Shown piece by piece: positions 1-5,278 of a stretch of 6,069 bases of DNA. The notes beneath the pieces were generated by a model that worked only from the letters and a program-made list of their open reading frames with translations, did not search any database and was not told where the DNA came from. Every line of letters begins with the position of its first letter. The stretch's first letter is position 1. Made by a program: the position numbers and the translations under genes. The DNA comes from an uncultured Ruminococcus sp. (GTDB taxonomy: Bacteria; Bacillota; Clostridia; Oscillospirales; Acutalibacteraceae): contig CACYCD010000127.1 in assembly GCA_902772755.1 (NCBI GenBank), positions 1-6,069 on the forward strand, written 5' to 3'.

Positions 1-747
1 CAGCTTGTTTTGATAAATGATTATCCCGATATCCCGATAACCTCAAGCCTGCTGAGTGAACGGCACGATATTGAGATAGCTGTGCATAACAATCCCCGAA
101 ACTGCGGCATACATCAGTCGAGGGTGAACGGTCTCGGCGTTTCGGACGGCGACTTCATTTTGTTTTTGGATCAGGACGACAAGATAGAGGACATCTGTCT
201 GTACTCTCAGTGCAGTGCGATAGGCACTGCCGACCTTGTTATCGGCAACGGCTTCAAGATGAATGGTGACAAAAAACGACAGATATACCGCAACCTGCCA
301 AAGCATCGGCTTGCCACTAGGGAAAAGATATTCTTGTACGCCGCCAATCAGATAGTTTCCCCCGGGCATTGTCTGATAAAGAGATCCGCTGTCCCCGATG
401 AATGGTGCAGGTACATCATTGAAAATAACGGCGGTGACGACATTTTTCTCTGGATGCTGATGTTTGAATACGGAAAAACCTTTGCCCTCAACCGTGAAAA
501 CGTCTATGTACATATTGACACGGGCGAGAACGTTTCGGGCGATAACTCGGTTATGCTGAGGTCTGCCGAGAATGTCATCAGCGTTTCACGCAAATGCGGA
601 ATAATTCCCGAAGAGAAAATCAAGCTCTACGAAAAACGAATCAAATTTATGAATGAATTGGAACAGGGAAATAAATTTCAAAAAATTCTTGCCTGCATAA
701 AAAATATAGACGTTTGTTTTTATAAGATATATGCCTACTACAGATGA
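1..747 (+). CDS. Glycosyltransferase family 2 protein (5' end missing)
   Basis: The reading frame is open from the first base, so the gene begins upstream; 248 residues are visible and about 30 N-terminal residues (the first beta strand of the GT-A fold) are probably missing. TTG codons near base 10 are internal, not starts. Visible GT2 features are the strand ending LVLIND (residues 2-7), the N-x-x-N-x-G segment before SRVNGL (34-45), the metal/nucleotide-sugar motif FLDQDD (55-60), SPGH (120-123), and an acidic GGDDIFLW block (144-151) where the family usually has its ED-type catalytic base. There is no C-terminal membrane segment, so the enzyme is probably cytosolic or peripheral. It should transfer a sugar from a nucleotide donor to a lipid-linked acceptor; donor and linkage cannot be read from the sequence. 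Its stop overlaps an upstream ATG of the next gene (ATGA), but that gene more likely starts at 762. Family assignment is secure; the specific role is inferred from context. Confidence 0.9.
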   Translation, partial: QLVLINDYPDIPITSSLLSERHDIEIAVHNNPRNCGIHQSRVNGLGVSDGDFILFLDQDDKIEDICLYSQCSAIGTADLVIGNGFKMNGDKKRQIYRNLPKHRLATREKIFLYAANQIVSPGHCLIKRSAVPDEWCRYIIENNGGDDIFLWMLMFEYGKTFALNRENVYVHIDTGENVSGDNSVMLRSAENVISVSRKCGIIPEEKIKLYEKRIKFMNELEQGNKFQKILACIKNIDVCFYKIYAYYR

Positions 748-748
748 C

Positions 749-753
749 AGGAG
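749..753 (+). promoter_or_regulatory. Ribosome binding site of the WbsX-family gene
   Basis: AGGAG lies 8 bases before the ATG at 762 and just after the glycosyltransferase stop. It lies downstream of the alternative in-frame ATG at 744, so it can serve only the ATG at 762 and decides the start. Confidence 0.75.
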
Positions 754-761
754 AGTTTACC

Positions 762-1823
762 ATGGTAAAATTGATAGCGTTTCATCTGCCACAGTACCAC
801 GCAATACCCGAAAATGACAGCTGGTGGGGCGAGGGCTTTACCGACTGGGACAATGTGAATAAGGCTAAGCCGATGTTTGAGGGTCACAGTCAGCCGAGAG
901 TCCCCCTTGACGGGTGCTACAATATGCTGGACAGGTCCACTCACCTCCGACAGGCAGAGCTTGCCCGGAGGTACGGCATATACGGATTTTGCTACTATCA
1001 CTATTGGTTCAGCGGTAAGCTCCTGCTTGAAAAACCCTTGGAGCTGATACTCCGTGAAAAGGACGTTGACCTGCCGTTTTGTATGTGCTGGGCTAACGAG
1101 CCGTGGACACGCTCCTGGGACGGACAGAACAGAGAAGTCATTATGCCGCAGGATTACGACGATAAAACGGATTGGGAAAAACATATAAGCTACCTCATGC
1201 CGTTCTTTAAGGACGACAGATACATCAAGGTCGATAACAAGCCGATGTTTGTCATCTACAGAACCAACAATGTTACCGGTTGTGAAGAGATAATTGACTA
1301 CTGGGACAGCGTTTGCCGTGAGAACGGCTTTGCAGGCATATATATTGTGGAGGAGAACAACAATTTTCAGCACGATGCACAGTGCAAAAACTCCTCTGCC
1401 ATACTGGATTTTGAACCCGGCTACACACGAAGCTTTGACAAGGGTACTATAGAGAAGGCAGCCAACAAGATAAGCCTGTTTTTCGGCAAAAAATATTCTA
1501 CATTTTCTTATGAAAAGACCTGTGAGCATATTACGGAGCGTCCGCTGAAAACCTCCGACAAGCCAAGCTACCTCGGCATTTTCACAGGCTGGGACAATAC
1601 TCCCAGGCGAGCCGAGGGCGGAACGGTCACGGCAGATGCTTCACCACAGCTGTTTGAGAAATTTCTCGCAAGACAGATAGAGCGAAGCAACAGCGTGAAC
1701 AACGAATTTCTGTTTATCAATGCCTGGAATGAGTGGGCGGAGGGTGCTTATCTTGAACCCGACACGGCGAACGGCTACGCCTATCTTGAAGCCGTGCAGA
1801 GGGCTTTGACAGAGAATAATTAA
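762..1823 (+). CDS. WbsX-family / glycoside hydrolase 99-like protein
   Basis: This 353-residue protein matches, from recall, the WbsX family (Pfam Glyco_tran_WbsX, GH99-like) common in O-antigen, capsule and rhamnan loci. Hallmarks in order are FHLPQYH (7-13), the DSWWGEGFTDWDNV block (19-32), YGIYGFCYYHYWFSGK (71-86), CWANEPWTRSWDG (109-121), KPMFVIYR (160-167) and FINAWNEWAEGAYLEPD (318-334). These fit a (beta/alpha)8 barrel with acidic residues E324, E327 and E332 near the last strand. There is no signal peptide or membrane segment, so it is probably cytosolic. The length looks full for a stand-alone WbsX domain. Members are annotated either as glycosyltransferases or as glycosidase-like proteins, and the reaction is not settled for most; here it may build or trim the repeat unit. 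The start at 762 is preferred over 744 because of the AGGAG site between them and because FHLPQYH then sits at the usual distance from the N terminus. The family is confident, the reaction is not. Confidence 0.88.
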   Translation: MVKLIAFHLPQYHAIPENDSWWGEGFTDWDNVNKAKPMFEGHSQPRVPLDGCYNMLDRSTHLRQAELARRYGIYGFCYYHYWFSGKLLLEKPLELILREKDVDLPFCMCWANEPWTRSWDGQNREVIMPQDYDDKTDWEKHISYLMPFFKDDRYIKVDNKPMFVIYRTNNVTGCEEIIDYWDSVCRENGFAGIYIVEENNNFQHDAQCKNSSAILDFEPGYTRSFDKGTIEKAANKISLFFGKKYSTFSYEKTCEHITERPLKTSDKPSYLGIFTGWDNTPRRAEGGTVTADASPQLFEKFLARQIERSNSVNNEFLFINAWNEWAEGAYLEPDTANGYAYLEAVQRALTENN

Positions 1824-1829
1824 AACAAC

Positions 1830-1836
1830 GGGGGGA
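1830..1836 (+). promoter_or_regulatory. G-rich ribosome binding site of the Wzy-like gene
   Basis: Six G residues and an A lie in the 16-base gap just before the ATG at 1840. The run can pair with the anti-Shine-Dalgarno CCUCC using one G-U wobble. It supports the ATG at 1840 as the start and is less canonical than the AGGAG of the preceding gene. Confidence 0.55.
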
Positions 1837-1839
1837 ACA

Positions 1840-3072
1840 ATGGTCAAGATCTCTAAGCGACAACTGCATATAGTATGGCTGGTCTTACTGCTGTTTCCCT
1901 TTATTCGGCAGCGAACCTACGCAGAGCTTCCGCAGTTTTTCGGAATGTTTTACAGATATGCCTCGATCATATCGGCAGCGGTCATATTCTTTATGTCGTT
2001 TCAGCGAATAAAACTAATCAAGAAGCAGAGCTTTCTGCCGTGGCTGTATGCGTTTGATATGATATATATTGTATCGACCTACATCTTTGCCCGAGCGTAC
2101 CTGATGTACGTGCTGTATCAGGTGCTTATCTTCACCGCACTTGCAATGCTTATCTGCATAGAGGCGGAAAAACGTCTTAATGAACTGCTTACAGCCCTGT
2201 CGTTTTTGTACGGGTCGTATATATATTTAAATTTTATCACAGATATTATCTTTCCGGGTGGTCTGTACACCACCTCCACCTACCACACCGCACATCTGCT
2301 GGGCGATGACAACGCACTTGCCTATGTGCTGATACCGGGTGTTGCGTGTATGATAGTCAGCTCAATGCAAAAATTCAGCCGTCTGCGTTGGTACGTGTGG
2401 GGAGCGGTCGCAATAGCGGAGCTGACGGTCATCCGAGTTTGGGCTGCCTCTGCTGTGGTGAGTATGACCCTGTTCCTTGCACTGCTGATCTACACCCTGT
2501 ACATCGGAAAGATCAACACAAAAATTCTCTTCATCGGAGTAGTGGCAGCAATAATCATCTGCCTGTGGGGTCTGAACACGTCAGTTGTGAAAAACTTCAT
2601 CACTAACGTACTCCACAAGGATATCACCCTGCACGACCGCACAGTTCTTTGGGCTAAGGCTATGAAGTACATAGAAAAAAGTCCTCTGCTGGGTCACGGC
2701 GGATATTTTCAGAAGGGACTGTTCCCGATAAATGAATACAGCTTGTATCTTTATCCGTGCCACACACCGTTTTTGCAGATACTCATTGACGGAGGCATAC
2801 TGCTGTTTGCGGTGTTCTCCGTGATGACGCTTATCGCCTATTTGAGAGCCGGCAGGAAGAAGCAGTGCATCTCAAATTATATCCTTGCAATAGGGCTAAG
2901 CTGTATGCTGATAAACTACATAACCGAACATTCAGAGCTGTATCATTATATGATAATAGTTATGCTGATGGCTAAGATACAGTATTTCAAAAATGAAAAT
3001 CCCAAAAAACTCAAACTCATCAGATTCCGAGGTGCAAAGCGATATGGGACTAAAGCAGGACTTGCAGAATGA
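1840..3072 (+). CDS. wzy: O-antigen polymerase/ligase-like membrane protein (Wzy type)
   Basis: This 410-residue protein is strongly hydrophobic, with about 11-12 predicted membrane segments (roughly 11-24, 38-54, 67-84, 87-106, 117-136, 157-175, 184-200, 203-222, 229-246, 314-335, 345-360 and 367-380). The GDDNALAYVL segment (155-164) and the large outer loop (about 247-313) fit the Wzy/WaaL family (Pfam Wzy_C): HDRTVLW (265-271), SPLLGHG (281-287) and HTPFLQILIDGG (308-319). Family members join undecaprenyl-diphosphate-linked repeat units outside the membrane (polymerase) or transfer glycan to an acceptor (ligase). Next to a flippase and cytosolic sugar enzymes, polymerase is the likelier role, but ligase cannot be excluded by eye. 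The tail after the last membrane segment is basic (KNENPKKLKLIRFRGAKR, 384-401), as expected for the cytoplasmic side. The gene starts 16 bases after the WbsX stop behind a G-rich ribosome binding site, and its last 29 bases overlap the next gene in another frame. Confidence 0.85.
   Translation: MVKISKRQLHIVWLVLLLFPFIRQRTYAELPQFFGMFYRYASIISAAVIFFMSFQRIKLIKKQSFLPWLYAFDMIYIVSTYIFARAYLMYVLYQVLIFTALAMLICIEAEKRLNELLTALSFLYGSYIYLNFITDIIFPGGLYTTSTYHTAHLLGDDNALAYVLIPGVACMIVSSMQKFSRLRWYVWGAVAIAELTVIRVWAASAVVSMTLFLALLIYTLYIGKINTKILFIGVVAAIIICLWGLNTSVVKNFITNVLHKDITLHDRTVLWAKAMKYIEKSPLLGHGGYFQKGLFPINEYSLYLYPCHTPFLQILIDGGILLFAVFSVMTLIAYLRAGRKKQCISNYILAIGLSCMLINYITEHSELYHYMIIVMLMAKIQYFKNENPKKLKLIRFRGAKRYGTKAGLAE
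3029..3034 (+). promoter_or_regulatory. Ribosome binding site inside the end of the Wzy-like gene
   Basis: GAGGTG lies 9 bases before the ATG at 3044. The alternative in-frame ATG at 2993 is preceded by A/T-rich sequence with no clear purine site, so this element argues for 3044 as the start of the DGQHR gene. Confidence 0.55.
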
Positions 3073-3556
3073 TACAAGATTTCACATAGACCCCGAGGTG
3101 CTGGAGGTGCTGGTCAAACGTCCCATCTCCTCCTACAAGCTTGACACTATCCCCGTGGGCAGGATACATCGCCTGTGGGGTCACAGGGTATTTTCTCTGT
3201 ACAAGACCAAGCCCTACACCTATCTGAAAGCCGAGGACAAGTCCGAGGTCAGAGAGATGTATCAGAACTACTGCCAAATTGCCAAGGTAGACAAAGCCGA
3301 ACGCAGTGAAAAAACCTTTGAAAATCTGATAGATACCTTTGACGAGAGCGTCTATGACGTTCAACGGGGGATAATCATAGTAGATCAGTATGATTTCATA
3401 GTTGATGGTCAGCACCGAAGCTGTATTCTTTTGAAGAATTACGGAGAAGAACAGCCCATTCAAGTCCTGCGTGTTCACTATGAGGATTATTCTCCGCTTA
3501 TTCCCCTACTGAATGTACTGTATCTTATCAAGAAAAAACTGCATATAGATTGCTAG
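3044..3556 (+). CDS. Small ParB/sulfiredoxin-like protein with a DGQHR motif
   Basis: This gene encodes 170 residues from the ATG at 3044, or 187 if the ATG at 2993 is used; the GAGGTG site favours 3044. The product is soluble and mixed-charge, with no signal peptide. The N-terminal half contains RPISSYKLDTIPVGRIHR (26-43) and WGHRVFSLYKTKPYTYLK (45-62). The C-terminal half has a beta strand, then DFIVDGQHRSCILLKNYG (117-134, DGQHR at 121-125), then a strand QVLRVHYEDY. A strand followed by DGxHR, a helix and a small-residue turn is the nucleotide-binding signature of the ParB/sulfiredoxin-like fold, which includes ParB, sulfiredoxin and the free-serine kinases SerK and SbnI. I have seen similar DG-[AQS]-HR proteins beside glycosyltransferase genes, but I know of no assigned function. 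The tail (151-170) is hydrophobic then basic and could touch the membrane. The gene overlaps the Wzy-like gene by 29 bases and ends 7 bases before the acyltransferase, so it is embedded in the operon. Fold inferred from the motif; function unknown. Confidence 0.8.
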   Translation: MGLKQDLQNDTRFHIDPEVLEVLVKRPISSYKLDTIPVGRIHRLWGHRVFSLYKTKPYTYLKAEDKSEVREMYQNYCQIAKVDKAERSEKTFENLIDTFDESVYDVQRGIIIVDQYDFIVDGQHRSCILLKNYGEEQPIQVLRVHYEDYSPLIPLLNVLYLIKKKLHIDC

Positions 3557-3559
3557 AGG
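3555..3559 (+). promoter_or_regulatory. Ribosome binding site of the membrane acyltransferase gene
   Basis: AGAGG overlaps the stop codon of the DGQHR gene and lies 4 bases before the ATG at 3564. The spacing is short but usable, and ribosomes ending the upstream gene would reach it directly. Confidence 0.45.
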
Positions 3560-3563
3560 TTCT

Positions 3564-4667
3564 ATGAGTGAAATAAAACAGAGAAACATCAGCGTTGATG
3601 TCATCAAGGGAACAGCAATAGTCCTGATGGTCGCAGTTCACGGAGGTTCGCCCGGCTCGGGATTTATAAATCTCTTCCACATGGCGGTGTTCTTCATTGC
3701 TTCCGGCTATTTTTGGAATGTAAAGAATGCACAAAACCTTACCGCTGTCAAAAAGTACATCATACGCAAAATCAAGGGAATATGGCTTCCGTTCTTCCTT
3801 TGCAATGCGGTGTTCACCGTGCTGAATAATTTTTTCATAAGCATCGGCTTCTACACCTCGGATAAACGTCTGCTGAGCCTGACAACGCTTGAAAGCAACT
3901 ATCTCCACCACAGCAAAACGATCGCACAGACGGCAAAAGCAGTGCTGAAAAACGTCGTTTTTCTGGACAGAACTCAGCTTGCCACACCTACTTGGTTTTT
4001 GGGCGTGCTGTTTGTCGTGGTGCTTATGAGGCTTGTGCTTGAATTTTTATTAAAAAGCTTCAAGTACAAAACCGCTGTTTACTGCGTTGTGCTTGCAGGG
4101 TGCTTAGGTGCGTCAACGCTTGTGTCAATACGTGGGATAAAGCTCCCGGCAAATTTACAGGCTGTGTTTGCGGCGTATATCGCCTACGTGATAGGGATAC
4201 TGCTCCGCCGATACGATGCAGCCGCCTTCTTCACAAAGCACAGGGCAATAAAGCTTATCCTCAGCCTTGGCGTGCTGACGGGTATGAGCTTTGTCGGCAA
4301 GATCAGCTTTTCATCGGGCTATATTACCGATGTGGTTTTCTTTATAATAGTAAGCACGCTTGGCTGGTCGATGCTTTGGCTGTTGGCTGAGCTTCTGCCA
4401 AAGCCGACAGCACGGTTTTTTGCGTATTTGGGCAGGTCAACAATGCCGATACTCCTGCTGCACCCGCTGTGCTTCAAGTTGGTGTCTTGGCTTTATATAG
4501 TTTTTTCGGACAAAGACCCCCTCCTGCTGGCGGCTTTTCCGAGGATAGAAAACGCAGGTCTGCTGTGGATAGCATACACTGTGGTTGGAACAGCACTTCC
4601 GCTGTTAATAAATTTCGTTTACAAATCGCTGAAAGATAGGGTGAAGCTCGTTGGGAATGCTGGATAA
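3564..4667 (+). CDS. Membrane acyltransferase, acyltransferase 3 family (O-acetyltransferase)
   Basis: This 367-residue, multi-pass protein has about 10 membrane segments. The N terminus carries the family signature: DVIKGTAIVLMVAVHGG (12-28, with the conserved His at 26), then HMAVFFIASGYFW (39-51), RKIKGIWLPFF (68-78), WFLGVLFVVV (144-153) and, near the C terminus, FAYLGRSTMPILLLHPL (286-302). This matches Acyl_transf_3 (Pfam), most like the short fucose 4-O-acetylase-type members without an extra extracytoplasmic SGNH domain. Such enzymes pass an acyl group, usually acetyl from acetyl-CoA, to a hydroxyl of a lipid-linked sugar or surface glycan. The length is normal for the family. It starts 7 bases after the DGQHR gene and overlaps the next acetyltransferase gene by 11 bases, suggesting co-translation of the two modifying enzymes. 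The acyl group and target sugar cannot be told from the sequence. Confidence 0.88.
   Translation: MSEIKQRNISVDVIKGTAIVLMVAVHGGSPGSGFINLFHMAVFFIASGYFWNVKNAQNLTAVKKYIIRKIKGIWLPFFLCNAVFTVLNNFFISIGFYTSDKRLLSLTTLESNYLHHSKTIAQTAKAVLKNVVFLDRTQLATPTWFLGVLFVVVLMRLVLEFLLKSFKYKTAVYCVVLAGCLGASTLVSIRGIKLPANLQAVFAAYIAYVIGILLRRYDAAAFFTKHRAIKLILSLGVLTGMSFVGKISFSSGYITDVVFFIIVSTLGWSMLWLLAELLPKPTARFFAYLGRSTMPILLLHPLCFKLVSWLYIVFSDKDPLLLAAFPRIENAGLLWIAYTVVGTALPLLINFVYKSLKDRVKLVGNAG
4638..4643 (+). promoter_or_regulatory. Candidate ribosome binding site of the hexapeptide acetyltransferase
   Basis: AGGGTG lies inside the end of the acyltransferase gene, 7 bases before an in-frame TTG at 4651 and 13 bases before the ATG at 4657. 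Spacing favours TTG, codon preference favours ATG; the products differ by two residues. Confidence 0.4.
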
Positions 4668-5277
4668 GCTCAGAGAGATCAGAGAGATGCGACAATTCAA
4701 AAAAGCTTGGAGGGCAAAAAACCCCCACAATACCACTATGGCAGTCTCACAGTTTGATATTTCTTCGGTCACAGTCGGCACAGGCACCTACGGACCTGTG
4801 AACGTTTTGAACTTCGGCAGGAAGGAGAAGCTCACCATCGGCTCCTACTGCTCCATTGCACCGCAGGTAATGTTTATCCTCAATGCCGACCACTACACCG
4901 ACACACTCTCCACCTACCCATTTAAGGTAAAAACCTGCGGTCAGGAGATGGAGGGCTTGTCCAAGGGTGACATAACCGTGGGCGATGATGTCTGGCTGGG
5001 CTGTCGTGCGACTGTGCTGTCGGGCGTGAGCATCGGTCAGGGTGCAGTGGTAGCCGCCGGAGCAGTTGTGACTAAGGACGTACCGCCCTATGCAATAGTC
5101 GGCGGAGTGCCGGCACGGGTGCTTAAATACAGATTTTCCGACAAGCTGATACAAAAGCTGGTGAAGGTCGATTACAGCAAGCTCACCCCAGAAATAATCA
5201 AAAACAACCTCACCCCCCTGTACACCAAGCTCACCGAGGAAAATGCAGACGATATAATTTCAAAGCTGGGTCAGTAA
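4657..5277 (+). CDS. Hexapeptide-repeat O-acetyltransferase (CatB/XAT-like, left-handed beta-helix)
   Basis: This 206-residue protein has the left-handed beta-helix pattern of hexapeptide acetyltransferases: imperfect hexads at LTIGSYCSIAPQV (59-71) and a long run at ITVGDDVWLGCRATVLSGV (106-124), SIGQGAVVAAGAVVTKDV (125-142), closing with AIVGGVPARVLKYR (146-159). ILNADHYTDTLSTYPF (74-89) holds the loop with the presumed catalytic His79, as in the xenobiotic (CatB-type) acetyltransferases. The protein should work as a cytosolic trimer using acetyl-CoA. The N terminus (1-24) is a basic helix ending KNPHN, and the C-terminal helices after 160 are usual for the family. In this locus the acceptor is more likely a sugar hydroxyl or amino group of the repeat unit than an antibiotic. 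The ATG at 4657 was chosen; a TTG two codons earlier has the better-spaced AGGGTG. The gene overlaps the membrane acyltransferase by 11 bases, and the flippase follows after a single base. Confidence 0.9.
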   Translation: MLDKLREIREMRQFKKAWRAKNPHNTTMAVSQFDISSVTVGTGTYGPVNVLNFGRKEKLTIGSYCSIAPQVMFILNADHYTDTLSTYPFKVKTCGQEMEGLSKGDITVGDDVWLGCRATVLSGVSIGQGAVVAAGAVVTKDVPPYAIVGGVPARVLKYRFSDKLIQKLVKVDYSKLTPEIIKNNLTPLYTKLTEENADDIISKLGQ

Positions 5278-5278
5278 A

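Noticed and set aside
43..513. Open frame on the - strand opposite the glycosyltransferase
   Set aside because: No domain, no ribosome binding site that stands out, and full overlap with a clear GT2 coding region.
738..1529. Long open frame on the - strand (263 codons) opposite the WbsX-family gene
   Set aside because: Its translation shows no recognisable domain, and it lies wholly opposite a protein with strong family motifs. It is a by-product of codon bias in the + strand gene.
1824..1839. The largest gene-free gap, considered as a site for a promoter or terminator
   Set aside because: Sixteen bases hold only the ribosome binding site; there is no room for a promoter or hairpin.
3095..3112. 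Two tandem copies of GAGGTGCTG
   Set aside because: A 9-base in-frame repeat encoding Glu-Val-Leu twice. Only two copies, frame-neutral, and plausible by chance in a helix.
3172..3187. Perfect 6-base inverted repeat (CCTGTG / CACAGG) with a 4-base loop
   Set aside because: It lies inside the DGQHR coding region with no following T-run, so it is not a terminator. A stem this short is expected by chance in 6 kb.
4672..4688. Repeated AGAGAGAT with 9-base period at the start of the acetyltransferase
   Set aside because: It encodes Arg-Glu-Ile/Met twice in a basic helix; frame-neutral and only two copies. Not a regulatory repeat.
4747..5154. Cys/His-rich open frame on the - strand opposite the acetyltransferase
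   Set aside because: The Cys and His residues come from reading Gly/Ala/Val hexapeptide codons backwards; there is no ordered metal-binding spacing.
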